From: Acidobacteriota bacterium
GTDB lineage: Bacteria > Acidobacteriota > Blastocatellia > UBA7656
Assembly (NCBI GenBank): GCA_016201275.1
Contig: JACQDB010000030.1
Coordinates: forward strand, 1 to 64,000
Direction of reading: 5' to 3'
DNA: 64,000 nt
In this document: positions 1-9,625 of the stretch, piece by piece
Layout of the letters: the number at the start of each line of letters is the position of its first letter
Numbering within the stretch: the first letter of the stretch is position 1
The notes under the pieces: model-generated
The model's database searches: none
What the model saw: the letters and a program-made list of their open reading frames with translations, nothing else
Told to the model about the DNA's origin: nothing
Translations under genes and position numbers: made by a program

Positions 1-3000
1 ATCGTAGCTGTAACTCACACTTGGCGTCGCAGCCACGCCGCTGGCTCCGCTGACGTTATAGCTGATGCCGGTCATGCGATTCATCGTATCATACGTATAG
101 GTCGTCACCACGCCTCGCGCATCGGTCTTGGTTGATGGCGCGTTGAAATCGGTATAGACATACTTGGTCGTCCAATACGTCCCTGTGCCATCATTGATCG
201 TCGCTGTCTGTTCGGGTATCTTTTCAAACAACATTCGGCCCAATGAATCATACTTGAACTTGCGATATTGCGAGCCTTGATTGACCTCGGTGAGGTTGTC
301 CATCAGGTCATACGTATAACTGGTCTCCTGCGTCAGATTGCCGGTCGAGCTATCCGGCTCGGTGACTTTGATGAGCCTTCCCAAGCCGTCGCTTTCGCGT
401 TTCATTTTGCGATTGACTTGATCCGTCATCGTCACGGTTGCGCCGCTATAGCTGGCTTGCACGGTGTTGTTATCAGGCAATGTCACCAGCGTTGTTCTGC
501 CCAGCGCGTCGAACGTATTGACGGTTTGCGCTCCCGGCGTCTGTCCCGCTGGAAACGGATTAGTCTGTTTCCACTTTCTGCCCATCGCATCATACGTTAT
601 GTTGACCTGTCCGCCGTTCGCATCAACCGCAGAGACAACTCTCCCCCAACCGTCATACATATTGGTCGCGGAAACGGTATTGGTTGAACCATTCTCGGTA
701 TAAGTGACGCTTTGGGTTGTCGTCATCGCCGAATCATTATAATTGCTATTTTGCGTCGCTCCGGTCGGAGCGGTCACGAGATCAACGCGCTCTGCTGCAT
801 CATAGGCATAAGTGGTTGTTTTGCCTTGCGGATCAATTTGACTGACTACCAGCCCGGTGTTGAAGTCGGTAGCGGTTGATGAAGTCAGCGTTGTGCTGCC
901 AGAACCTCTGATCTCTTCTACCGGCACGGCGTAACCGTTCGTCTGATTCATAGCGAGAACGATCTCGTTACAACAGGACAATTGCTCTTTTACGACGTTG
1001 CCGTACTTATCATATTTCTTCAATCTTGCAATGGTTTGCGATGCCGCTACATCTTTGTACTGCGTGACACCGGTGACGTTGCCGCGCACGGTTACGCTGG
1101 CGTCAAAAGACAAGTCGTGACTCGGCGCTTCCGCCTGCCCCGTATAAACTTCCATCCCGCTCATCGCGTTGTAATCATCATAAGTCAACGTCGTTTTAGC
1201 AAGCATCACATCGTCGTTGTCATTGGTGTTTTGCTGCGCGTCATACAGATCGCTTTCAATCACCCGATTCCGCAAGTAAGCATTGAGGTAAGCGGTATCG
1301 GTTTTATAAACCATACGCGACCTTCTTCTGACCTGCCAGTTGCCGTTGATTTGAAAACCGTAGTCGCGTTTGTTGGTGACATTGCCATAATTATCGTAAT
1401 CGAAATCCACCTTGGTCGGCGTGTTGGTGTCGTCGTAATTGGTGATACTTTGCACTTGCGTATTGCTGCCGCCATCAGTCGTGTAGGTCACCACAGACTT
1501 TGCCATCGCGGTGCTGGATGAATCCTGAATTTGCGTCTCAATCAGCAAGCCGTCCGTTGCGCCCGTGGTCGAGCGCGTCAGCAACAGCTTCGATGAATCG
1601 GGTCGCGTAATCGTAAACGTCTTGGTTCCTGCTCCGGTGCTGGATGAGTAAGTATAAGTGCTGGTCGGCGCGTTTAACGCCGATTCCACGCGTTGCGAAA
1701 ATGACGGCGCATCAGTAAGCGAAGCTGCCGCTGTCGGATAGTTATATTCAATTCCCGCCTTTTGAATGCCATCGGCAATCACGCCATTCACATCAATTGT
1801 CATGTCTTTGCGAAGCGTTGCTTTATAGGCCATGCCGTAAGCCGAATAACTGAATTTGTAGCCGGTCTGGGTCGCCGGAAAATAGATGTGGCGCAACATC
1901 GGCACGGCTGAGGTCGGACGATTTTCCACCGTCAAGCCGCTGAAACTGTTGCTGACCGTGTTGCATTGATAATCGAATTGCACCAGCGTCTGGGTGCCAT
2001 TATTCAACGCCGGAGTAGTAATCGAAGTCAGGTTGGCAAACGAATCGTAGCCGAATGTGATATAGCGTCCGAGCGTGTCGGTAATGCTGTCAATCGCCTG
2101 CCGCCACGGAAACGAGAAGGAATTATAGGTCTTATAGCCAATCGAAATGTAGTTGCCGTTGGCATCGCGTATGCGCGTCGGCAATAACAGATTGTTATAA
2201 ACCGTTATGGTCACCTTAGTGCCGTTGTTGGAATAGAGAGAGCCGCCGCCGGTTTTGCTGCCTACAAAAGTGATGTGCGTGCCATCGGTGGTTTCATAAG
2301 TTGTCGTGGTCGTATCGCTTCCGGTTCCCAGATAATGGCGTGTGCCATCAGCATCAATCAAAACATATTTGGTAGTGGAGCCGGAACCATATGTGAGAAT
2401 GCGCCCGAAGCCCAAGGAAAACCCCGCGAAGGGAAAGCCATTGACGGCATTGTAGGTGACAGCACTGCCGTGCCGCGACCACACGCGAGAGTTATAAAAC
2501 AACGTCAGGTTGAGGCCCGGCCCTCTGCCATTCAAACTATAAAGCGGCACCGCCAGATCGAAGTTGCTGCTTTCGGGAAGCACTGCCTCCATGTTGACGC
2601 CTTCGGTGGCTCGATAACGCGGTGAGCCAACCAAGTTGCGCGGGTCGCTGTAGAGTTCGTCATAACCAAAGTCCGTGCTGTCGCCCAGCGCCATACATCC
2701 GTTGCTCTGTGCAGAGGCAAGCGGCACCGGTTTCTCGAATAACGCTTCAACAGACCGCGCAGAAGATCGCGATAATATTGACGACGTGGCGAGGGCATCA
2801 ACCCTGCTCGTATCCATTGGGTTGGCGAATGGCGCGTTCGGCTCAAATGAATCCATAGCCACATCAACCTGATGTTCTTCAACAGCGACTTCATGGCGTT
2901 CATCCTCACCACCAGTATTTTCGCCGCTCACGGTTCCATCCTCGCTCAACTGCGCTTGATCGTCATCCCACTCGGCGTGAGTTTGTGGTGGGCGACTACC

Positions 3001-3543
3001 GGGATGAATCAAAACCGGAACGCTCGTTTCGGCAGAACCGGCGCGACAGATGACGCGCACTTGTCCCGGTTGCAACAAGCGCGCAACGCCGGTGTCGCCT
3101 ATTTGCAATTTATTCGAGTTGGAAGATTCCCACGAAAGGCGAACGCCTTGAACCGTCTTGCCGCTGGCGTCCACGGGCAGCGCATTCAACGCCAGAGTGT
3201 CGCCCACATAGCCGACAAACTTTGCCGGAGACAGGCGCAAGCTCGACACCATCGCAATGCGGTCAGCGAGTGAAAGTTTTTTGCGCGGCGCTTTTCTTGC
3301 GCCGAACAGCCAATCGTAGAGCGCTGAAAATGAGTGCATAGGAGCCACCGACAACTGCAAGGTATTGACGGCAAACCCGCGCATCTCTTGAACCGATGTC
3401 CCTTGAACCGGCAGAATCAACAGGCTCAAAATCAAAGCCAGACAAACCAGTTTTCTATGAAAGCCACGATAAAAAAATCGGCTCAATAATTGCAGGGGGA
3501 GGGTAATAAAACGCAGACTACGCGAGAAACGGTTCAAGTTCAT
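1..3543 (-). CDS. Giant secreted YD-repeat (RHS-like) protein, 5' part; runs off left edge
   Basis: Reading the minus strand from the ATG at 3543 gives an uninterrupted frame of 1181 codons to base 1 with no stop. The N-terminus (MNLNRFSRSLRF...) is followed by a hydrophobic signal segment at about residues 35-50 (LVCLALILSLLILPVQG). A linker follows, then the conserved start of RHS/YD wall proteins (NFDLAVPLYSLNGRGPGLN, about residue 330). Near the edge come typical YD units such as KYDSLGRMLFEKIPEQ and YTYDTMNRMTGISYN. YD proteins are secreted or surface shells that often carry a C-terminal toxin; that end lies outside the window. Start choice: a GGAG lies six bases before the ATG at 3543 but touches the ATG at 3549, so 3543 is preferred. 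Upstream is a repeat field with no operon partner. Confidence 0.9.
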   Translation of the reverse strand, partial: MNLNRFSRSLRFITLPLQLLSRFFYRGFHRKLVCLALILSLLILPVQGTSVQEMRGFAVNTLQLSVAPMHSFSALYDWLFGARKAPRKKLSLADRIAMVSSLRLSPAKFVGYVGDTLALNALPVDASGKTVQGVRLSWESSNSNKLQIGDTGVARLLQPGQVRVICRAGSAETSVPVLIHPGSRPPQTHAEWDDDQAQLSEDGTVSGENTGGEDERHEVAVEEHQVDVAMDSFEPNAPFANPMDTSRVDALATSSILSRSSARSVEALFEKPVPLASAQSNGCMALGDSTDFGYDELYSDPRNLVGSPRYRATEGVNMEAVLPESSNFDLAVPLYSLNGRGPGLNLTLFYNSRVWSRHGSAVTYNAVNGFPFAGFSLGFGRILTYGSGSTTKYVLIDADGTRHYLGTGSDTTTTTYETTDGTHITFVGSKTGGGSLYSNNGTKVTITVYNNLLLPTRIRDANGNYISIGYKTYNSFSFPWRQAIDSITDTLGRYITFGYDSFANLTSITTPALNNGTQTLVQFDYQCNTVSNSFSGLTVENRPTSAVPMLRHIYFPATQTGYKFSYSAYGMAYKATLRKDMTIDVNGVIADGIQKAGIEYNYPTAAASLTDAPSFSQRVESALNAPTSTYTYSSSTGAGTKTFTITRPDSSKLLLTRSTTGATDGLLIETQIQDSSSTAMAKSVVTYTTDGGSNTQVQSITNYDDTNTPTKVDFDYDNYGNVTNKRDYGFQINGNWQVRRRSRMVYKTDTAYLNAYLRNRVIESDLYDAQQNTNDNDDVMLAKTTLTYDDYNAMSGMEVYTGQAEAPSHDLSFDASVTVRGNVTGVTQYKDVAASQTIARLKKYDKYGNVVKEQLSCCNEIVLAMNQTNGYAVPVEEIRGSGSTTLTSSTATDFNTGLVVSQIDPQGKTTTYAYDAAERVDLVTAPTGATQNSNYNDSAMTTTQSVTYTENGSTNTVSATNMYDGWGRVVSAVDANGGQVNITYDAMGRKWKQTNPFPAGQTPGAQTVNTFDALGRTTLVTLPDNNTVQASYSGATVTMTDQVNRKMKRESDGLGRLIKVTEPDSSTGNLTQETSYTYDLMDNLTEVNQGSQYRKFKYDSLGRMLFEKIPEQTATINDGTGTYWTTKYVYTDFNAPSTKTDARGVVTTYTYDTMNRMTGISYNVSGASGVAATPSVSYSYD

Positions 3544-3549
3544 GTTCAT

Positions 3550-4440
3550 CTCCAAAACATCAGCAGTTGATATATGCGCTCTTTGGTGAAGAAAACTATA
3601 GGCGCATGAAAACGACAAGACGTTTTCATTATTCGAGTAATACAAAATTGACCCGTTGTAACGGGGCATAGAGTACAAAATCACAAAAACCGCTGTCAAG
3701 ATTTTTTTTTTGACATCACAATTACTCTGTTTTGATGAGCGTACAACTGCCTTTTAGGATCAACAACGAAATTGCCTTACCACCAAGATCACCAAGAACA
3801 CCAAGATCACGAAGCTAAAGAATCAAGCAGGCACTTTCGTGTTCTTGGTGTTCTTGGTGTTTGGGAAGTAACGACCCCGCCTGCTTTGCCCCGCAGGGGT
3901 GTAGGAGAGTACAGCCGACAAAGAACTGTTTGATGTGGATGCGCCTTTGCCCCGCAGGGGTGTAGGAGATTAGCCAGTGCGGTAGGCACTGGAACCAAGT
4001 TTGGGCAAACGCGGCGCGCCCTGAAAGGGTGCAGGAGATGCGACACTGCAAACCTCCGGCGCTCCTTCAGAGCGCGACCTTTCAGCCGCCTTCACCTTCC
4101 CGTGGCTTCACCACGGGCTAATTTCCCCTGCGCCTCTGGCGCACAAACTAATTCCCGTGGCTTCACCACGGGCTAATTTCCTCTGCGCCTCTGGCGCACA
4201 AACTAATTCCCGTGGCTTTCCCACGGGCTACTCTCCTGTGCGCCTCTGGCGCAAAAATGGCAATGCAGCGGCGCGCATCCTCTCAGCGGTAATTTCCTGT
4301 GCGCCGATGGCGCAAAAACTAAGGGAGTCGGAAGAAAATAGAATCCTATGATTCTCGTTGAGCAGCGCTCTCTGACCGCTGGCTTGGCTGTGCGCCGACG
4401 GCGCAACAACGAAGCGACCGGCAATTTTCAACCAAGCTGG
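3550..4440. repeat. Gene-free field of palindromic intergenic repeats
   Basis: About 900 bases without a credible gene. 3781-3874 is a long imperfect palindrome (arms rich in CACCAAGA / TCTTGGTG). 3885-4045 holds two copies of a CCCCGCAGGGGTGTAGGAGA unit and one related CCCTGAAAGGGTGCAGGAGA unit. 4097, 4152 and 4207 begin three head-to-tail copies, period exactly 55, each containing the hairpin CCCGTGG-CTTCA-CCACGGG followed by GCGCCTCTGGCGC. 4262-4400 holds decayed versions. The same unit types recur at 28376-28600 and, inverted, at 39313-39525. They look like REP/BIME-type elements; no RAYT transposase is in the window. Confidence 0.75.
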
Positions 4441-4552
4441 GTAATTAGAGGGTGTCGCAGAAATGGATGCTCTGCCCATATATTGTATGTGATGGTGTAA
4501 CCATCTACAATATATGGGCGGTTGCTGGAATTCTGCGACACCCTCTAATTAC
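4441..4552. mobile_element. 112-bp palindromic MITE
   Basis: The left end GAGGGTGTCGCAGAA (from 4447) and right end TTCTGCGACACCCTC (to 4546) are perfect inverted repeats. With the flanking GTAATTA/TAATTAC they extend to 22 bases. Inside is a second inverted pair, GCCCATATATTGTA / TACAATATATGGGC. A TA direct repeat flanks the GAGGG...CCCTC termini, which fits a TA-targeting (IS630/mariner-like) parent, although the family assignment is inference. No coding capacity. A parental transposase is not present in this window. Confidence 0.8.
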
Positions 4553-4728
4553 GTTGGGAAACTGATTTTATTTTCCATCCTTGAACTTGCTTACCTGATG
4601 ATTTTCTTCATCATTTTTTGCGGCCCTGGCGATTCACCAATCACTGAGCGATTTTCTTGGGAGTGCAAATCATTCACTTGCCATCGTTTCGTCATACCGC
4701 TTGCCTGATGCGAACGGCGAGGTAATAC

Positions 4729-5460
4729 TTGGGGTTCGCTCTTGAAAACCATAGCCGAGAAAACCGATTGCCAATTCTGACGGTCACTGATGTCGAAAAA
4801 ATTTATGCGGGGGGGCGCAGCGGCGTCGCCGCTTTGCAGGGCGTGAGCCTGGTGTGCGAGGCGGGCGATTTTATTTCGTTGATGGGGCCATCCGGGTGCG
4901 GTAAATCTTCGCTGCTGCATATACTCGGCGGCATTGATCGCCCAACGCGAGGCACGGTTACGCTTGACGGCTTGCACCTGGAATCCCTCGATGCAGAAGC
5001 GATGACCGAGGTGCGGCGAAAAAAGATCGGCTTCGTATTTCAATTCTTCAATCTGCTGCCGACGCTTTCGGTCAGCGAAAATGTCACGCTGCCTTTGTTG
5101 CTCGATGGCGCAAGCGAACGCGAGGCCAACAGCCGCGCTCAAGCGTTGCTCCAGCGCGTAGGACTGGAAGCGCGCGCCGCGCATTATCCGGCAGAACTTT
5201 CCGGCGGCGAGATGCAGCGCACCGCCGTTGCCCGCGCTCTGATTGCCAAGCCGCAACTCGTGCTGGCCGATGAACCGACCGGCAACCTAGACAGCGACAA
5301 CGGCCAACAGGTTATGCAACTGCTGACGGAAATCAACCGCGATTTGGGCGTGACGATTATCCTCGCCACGCATTCAATCGAAGCAGCGCACTTCAGCCAT
5401 CGCATCATACGAATGCGCGACGGGATGATTGAAAAGATAGAAAACAGGACTGAGGACTGA
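4729..5460 (+). CDS. ABC transporter ATP-binding protein (LolD/MacB/AttE class)
   Basis: 243 aa. The ATPase that powers the FtsX-type permease directly downstream. Visible motifs: Walker A GPSGCGKSS (53-61), Q-loop Q105 in GFVFQFFNLLP, signature LSGGE (157-161), Walker B VLADEP (178-183), D-loop NLDSD and H-loop histidine in ATHSIEAAHF. The GFVFQFFNLLPTL stretch is typical of the LolD/MacB/HrtA group that energises lipoprotein or lipid export rather than solute uptake. Start is a TTG with GAGG six bases upstream; no ATG is available before the Walker A. The last residues (NRTED) are encoded by the left arm of a repeat that fills the gap to the permease. Confidence 0.92.
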   Translation: MGFALENHSRENRLPILTVTDVEKIYAGGRSGVAALQGVSLVCEAGDFISLMGPSGCGKSSLLHILGGIDRPTRGTVTLDGLHLESLDAEAMTEVRRKKIGFVFQFFNLLPTLSVSENVTLPLLLDGASEREANSRAQALLQRVGLEARAAHYPAELSGGEMQRTAVARALIAKPQLVLADEPTGNLDSDNGQQVMQLLTEINRDLGVTIILATHSIEAAHFSHRIIRMRDGMIEKIENRTED

Positions 5461-5584
5461 GTGACAGGGAAAACGGTAAAGTGATGAAGGATGAACAAGT
5501 CAACGCAAATCTCAGTTTCTCGTTCATCGTTCTATTTTCATATAAACCCTCAGTCCTCAGTCCTCGGTCCTGAGTCCTCAGCAC
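5449..5584. repeat. Imperfect inverted repeat of the AGGACTGAGGACTGAG family
   Basis: The left arm, AGGACTGAGGACTGAGTGACAG (from 5449), overlaps the ATPase stop codon. The right arm at 5550-5581 is a run of CTCAGTCCTCAGTCCTCGG type, its approximate reverse complement. The element occupies nearly the whole gap between the ATPase and permease genes. Related GTCCGG/CAGACTAC arrays occur inside the permease (5891-6115), between bshB1 and bshA (19893-19997) and inside the CHAT gene (24581-24708). Confidence 0.6.
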
Positions 5585-5591
5585 TAAAAAA

Positions 5592-8435
5592 ATGAAGGCG
5601 TATTTCAAACTCTTCACCCGCTTCATTCTGCGCGCTTTGACGCGGGAAAAGTTGCGCTCAGGGTTCACCGCTCTCGGCATCAGCCTCGGCGTAGGCGTGA
5701 TGATTGCCATACGACTCGCCAACGCCAGCGCCCTCGATTCTTTCAAAGCCGCTACCGATGCCATCGCCGGAGAAACCTCGCTGCACCTCACGGGCGCGAC
5801 CGGGCGCTTCGATGAATTGAAGTTGCGCGACTTGAATTGGCTGCGCGATTACGGGCAACTCAGCCCTGTCATTGAAGGCTATGCGCTGACTGCTGTTGGC
5901 AGTCGGCAGTCGGCTGTAAGCAGTCAGCAGCCCACCACGGACAATAAGCAATCCGCCACCCCCCCGCAACAAAATTCGTCATCAAAAGGGCAAGCAACAG
6001 GCAACGGATCACAGACTACGAACTACGAAACACAGACTACGGGCAACGGAACACAGACTACGAACTACGAAACACAGACTACGGGCAATGGACAACGGGC
6101 TACGGACTCGCAAAGCGCTGGAGAGTTTGTGCAAATTCTCGGCGTGGATATTTTGCGCGATCATTCATTGCGGCGTTATCAATTGCTGCAAGTCAACGAT
6201 GCTGAAAAAGCGCCGACCACACGAGATTTTTTGTTGCTGTTGACCGACCCGCAAGCCCTCGTCATCAGCGCAAAATTCGCTCACAAAAATCACCTTGTCA
6301 TTGGTGACACGCTGCCGCTCGTCATCGGCGACACGCGACAAGAATTTATTGTTCGCGGCCTGCTGCGTGATGAAGGCCCGGCGCGCGCCCTCGATGGCAA
6401 CTTCGCGTTGATGGATATAGCCGCCGCGCAACTGGCATTCAAACGCCTGGGGTTTCTGGATCGTCTGGACATTAAACTCAAACCCGAAATTTCACTTGAG
6501 CAGGCCGAAGCCGAAATCAACCGTCGTCTGCCTGTGGGCTTGATGGTGACGCGCCCTTCGTCGTCTTACCAGCAAGTGGAAAAGATGATCGCCGCTTTTC
6601 ATTTCAACCTCAGCGCGCTCGGCTCCATAGCTTTATTGGTCGGCCTGTTTTTGATCTACAACACGATCTCGATTTCCGTCATCTCGCGCCGTGCAGAGGT
6701 CGGCACACTGCGCGCCATCGGTGCATCGCGGCGCTTGATTCTTGCGCTCTTTTTAGGCGAAGCCGTTTTGTTAAGCACGGTCGGCACTGTCATCGGCTTA
6801 GGCATAGGCCGCGTGCTTGCCAACGCCGCCGTGCGCGCCACAGCGACCACCGTTGATACGTTTTACATAGCGACAGCGGCCACCGAATCGGCGGCGCGTC
6901 AGGCGCTCACGCTCGCGGATGTTCTACTAGCCTTTGCCATAGCCTTGTTGTTGTCACTGGCAGCGGCGGCAATCCCTGCGCTTGAAGCCGCAAGAGTTCG
7001 GCCTGTTGAAGCCATGCGCGGCGCAACCCGCCTCGCTGCAAGTTTTCATCTGTCGCGCCGCTATCTCGTCATCGCCTTTTCGTTGTTCGCGCTCGGCTAT
7101 CTTTTCAGCCGCTTTGACGCCATCAAAGGTTTGCCGATGTTTGGTTATTTATCGGCGCTGGCCTTGATGTTCGGCGGCGCATTTCTGATTCCGCATACGT
7201 TGTCGTTGGCCTGTCGCCTCGTCGCTCGCGGACGTGCAGTTGTCGGCAAGGCGCTATGCTGCAAAGGTAAATGGCTAGTGGAAGCGAAACTGGCAAGCGC
7301 CAATTTACGCGGCGCGATTCCCCGCGTCGCCATTTCGGTTGCGGCGCTGGCGGTGAGTCTGGCGATGATGGTGGCGATTTCGATTATGATTGGCAGCTTT
7401 CGCGACACCGTTGCCTATTGGGTAGATCAATCGCTCGTGGCCGATATTTACGCCAGACCATTGACGCGAACTTCAACCATCGCAGACAGCGAAATTGATG
7501 ACGACGCCATTGCCCAGTTCAAATCCGACGCCGCCATTGATGCGGTTTACACTTACGCCTCGCAATCGTTGACCTATCAAAATCGCTTGATTTCATTAGG
7601 CTCCAGCGATTTTTCCATCTTCGCCAAACACGGACGCCTGCTGTTCAAAGCGCCGTCAAACGGACGCGATAAAATGCTCGGCGCGATGGCTCAGGATGAA
7701 GTTGTGGTCTCGGAAAGTTTTTCGCTGCTGTTCAAAAAAGCGGTCGGGGACACGATTGAATTGCCTACCGCAACCGGCGCGCACGCCTTTACCATCGTCG
7801 CTGTCTTTTATGATTACGCAAACAATCGCGGCACTGTGGTGATGGATAGTCGAACGCATGATAAATATTTCGACCGCGTGAAAGCCGCCAGCGTTTCGAT
7901 GTATCTGCAAGACGGCGAGAATGTGGAAGCCGTCCGCGACCGTTTGGCGCACACCGTAGGCAGACGGTTTCAACTCGTCATCACCACCAACCGCACGATC
8001 CGCAGCGAAATCATACGCATCTTCGACAGCACTTTTTCAATCACCTACGCGCTGGAAATCATCGCCATCGTGGTTGCCGGACTCGGCGTGATTTCAACGC
8101 TCATCACTTTGATTTTAGAGCGCAGAGAAGAACTCGCCATGCTCGGTTTTCTGGGCGCAAGCGCTTCGCAGATTCGTCGCATGATTGTGATAGAGGCGGT
8201 GTTAATTGGCGCGGTGAGCGAAGCCGTAGGCGCTTTGATTGGCACCTTGATGTCGCTGGTTTTAATTTATGTCATCAACGTGCAGTCGTTCGGCTGGACG
8301 ATTCAATTCCATTTTCCTCTGCTGTTTCTGCTGCAATCGGCGTGGTTGATTTTAGGAGTCACCGCCGTGGCCGGTCTGTATCCGGCATCACGAGCCGCAA
8401 GAGTTTCGAAGGTTGAGGCGGTAAATTACGAATGA
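5592..8435 (+). CDS. ABC transporter permease with two FtsX domains
   Basis: 947 aa, twice the size of a single FtsX permease, so likely a fused pair. An N-terminal membrane segment (about 20-40) precedes a periplasmic domain. FtsX domain 1 is at about 330-460 (SISVISRRAEVGTLRAIGA). After a second membrane-rich middle region, FtsX domain 2 is at the C-terminus (LILERREELAMLGFLGAS). Such permeases (LolC/MacB/AttFG type) move lipids, lipoproteins or peptides across the envelope. Residues about 99-175 are a Q/T/N/S-rich low-complexity stretch encoded by short DNA repeats, foreign to the family and probably an in-frame repeat insertion. The stop overlaps the next start by ATGA, so the two are coupled. 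Confidence 0.9.
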   Translation: MKAYFKLFTRFILRALTREKLRSGFTALGISLGVGVMIAIRLANASALDSFKAATDAIAGETSLHLTGATGRFDELKLRDLNWLRDYGQLSPVIEGYALTAVGSRQSAVSSQQPTTDNKQSATPPQQNSSSKGQATGNGSQTTNYETQTTGNGTQTTNYETQTTGNGQRATDSQSAGEFVQILGVDILRDHSLRRYQLLQVNDAEKAPTTRDFLLLLTDPQALVISAKFAHKNHLVIGDTLPLVIGDTRQEFIVRGLLRDEGPARALDGNFALMDIAAAQLAFKRLGFLDRLDIKLKPEISLEQAEAEINRRLPVGLMVTRPSSSYQQVEKMIAAFHFNLSALGSIALLVGLFLIYNTISISVISRRAEVGTLRAIGASRRLILALFLGEAVLLSTVGTVIGLGIGRVLANAAVRATATTVDTFYIATAATESAARQALTLADVLLAFAIALLLSLAAAAIPALEAARVRPVEAMRGATRLAASFHLSRRYLVIAFSLFALGYLFSRFDAIKGLPMFGYLSALALMFGGAFLIPHTLSLACRLVARGRAVVGKALCCKGKWLVEAKLASANLRGAIPRVAISVAALAVSLAMMVAISIMIGSFRDTVAYWVDQSLVADIYARPLTRTSTIADSEIDDDAIAQFKSDAAIDAVYTYASQSLTYQNRLISLGSSDFSIFAKHGRLLFKAPSNGRDKMLGAMAQDEVVVSESFSLLFKKAVGDTIELPTATGAHAFTIVAVFYDYANNRGTVVMDSRTHDKYFDRVKAASVSMYLQDGENVEAVRDRLAHTVGRRFQLVITTNRTIRSEIIRIFDSTFSITYALEIIAIVVAGLGVISTLITLILERREELAMLGFLGASASQIRRMIVIEAVLIGAVSEAVGALIGTLMSLVLIYVINVQSFGWTIQFHFPLLFLLQSAWLILGVTAVAGLYPASRAARVSKVEAVNYE
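5891..6115. repeat. Repeat array inserted in frame in the permease gene
   Basis: GGCAGTCGGCAGTCGGC units at the left are followed by a 50-base tandem duplication built from ACACAGACTACGAACTACGAA and ACAGACTACGGGCAACGGA. It keeps the frame open and encodes a polar linker in the periplasmic domain. Its base pattern matches the intergenic family at 5449-5584 and 19893-19997. Confidence 0.6.
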
Positions 8436-9601
8436 TGAAAAAGCGATTGGCAGTTGTTCTCCTCTTGATGATCGGCGCTTGCGTGAGTTTTGCAATCGAG
8501 CGCGGCGGTCCAAGATCGCCGCTAAACCGGAACATCAATATTTCTACCGCAACGCTGAAGACCAAAGGCTGGCGCGAAGCCGAAGCCGGATACGCCTATG
8601 CTTTTCCACGCGACTACGCCGCGCACCCGGATTATAAAATCGAGTGGTGGTATTACACAGGCAATCTGGAAACCGCCAACGGCAGGCGCTTCGGTTATCA
8701 ACTGACGTTTTTCCGCACCGGCATCACGCCACAGGTCGCCAATGCGTCGCGTTGGGCGGTGCGCGATTTGTACATGGCGCATTTCTGCATCTCCGACATA
8801 GAGAAAAAAACTTTTCATCCGTTTGAAAAATTGAACCGCGCCGGTATCGGCTGGGCAGGCGCGGAAAGCACTTTTTATCGCGTGTGGAATGAAGATTGGC
8901 AAGCGGCATTGGACGGCCAAGACCAAGTGATACAAGCTCGCCAAGGGGATTGCCAATTGGCACTACGCCTGTCGCCGGAAAAGCGCGAAGTGATTCACGG
9001 CATCAACGGCATCAGTCAAAAAGGCTATGCCGCAGGCAACGCCTCGCATTATTATTCGCTCACGCGCTTGCGTTCAACCGGCAGTCTGACGATAGGCGGC
9101 GAACGCTTTGCGGTTACCGGCCTCAGTTGGATGGACAGAGAATTTGGCAGCAGCTTTCTGGAAGAACAACAAAACGGCTGGGACTGGTTGGCGATACAAC
9201 TCGATGACCAACGCGAATTAATGCTCTATCAATTTCGCCGCGCCGATGGTGCGCTTGACGCGCATTCGAGCGCCACCTTGATCGAAGCCGACGGGCGAGC
9301 GATTCATCTGCCATTCGGTGAATTTACTCTGCAACCGGCGGGCGCGACCTGGCACTCTGAAGCAAGCGGCGCAACTTATCCTACGGCCTGGACGATTACC
9401 GTACCGCAATACGACCTGCATTTACAGGTGAAAGCGGCGTTTGAGAATCAGGAATTGCGAACCACGCAAAGCACGGCGGTGACCTATTGGGAAGGCAGCA
9501 TCAAGGTTGATGGCACAAGCGGTGCGCGCCCCATCAACGGGCGCGGCTATCTGGAAATGACCGGCTACGCGGGGCAAAGCATGGGCGCGATTTTTCAATA
9601 A
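8432..9601 (+). CDS. AttH-like / CrtC-type lipocalin-like exported protein
   Basis: 389 aa. An N-terminal hydrophobic segment (KKRLAVVLLLMIGACVSFA) suggests export; a Cys after IGA could even be a lipobox (inference). The rest matches the carotenoid 1,2-hydratase/AttH family: HPDYKIEWWYYTGNL near residue 70, the LTFFRTG strand, and WMDREFGSSFLEEQQNGWDW near 230. AttH-type proteins are encoded with AttEFG ABC transporters, exactly the arrangement here (ATPase, permease, AttH). The role is therefore probably hydrophobic-ligand handling at the outer face of this exporter rather than carotenoid chemistry. ATGA overlap with the permease stop. Confidence 0.85.
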   Translation: MMKKRLAVVLLLMIGACVSFAIERGGPRSPLNRNINISTATLKTKGWREAEAGYAYAFPRDYAAHPDYKIEWWYYTGNLETANGRRFGYQLTFFRTGITPQVANASRWAVRDLYMAHFCISDIEKKTFHPFEKLNRAGIGWAGAESTFYRVWNEDWQAALDGQDQVIQARQGDCQLALRLSPEKREVIHGINGISQKGYAAGNASHYYSLTRLRSTGSLTIGGERFAVTGLSWMDREFGSSFLEEQQNGWDWLAIQLDDQRELMLYQFRRADGALDAHSSATLIEADGRAIHLPFGEFTLQPAGATWHSEASGATYPTAWTITVPQYDLHLQVKAAFENQELRTTQSTAVTYWEGSIKVDGTSGARPINGRGYLEMTGYAGQSMGAIFQ

Positions 9602-9625
9602 AGTTGAAAATACAATCCCTTGACT

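Noticed and set aside
4097-4261. CRISPR-like array of 55-base repeats
   Set aside because: The units are contiguous with no unique spacers, and their palindromes and wider distribution (28.4, 39.4 kb) fit REP-type elements. No cas gene is present.
4591-5256. 221-codon minus-strand frame opposite the ABC ATPase
   Set aside because: Shadow of the ATPase, no family motif.
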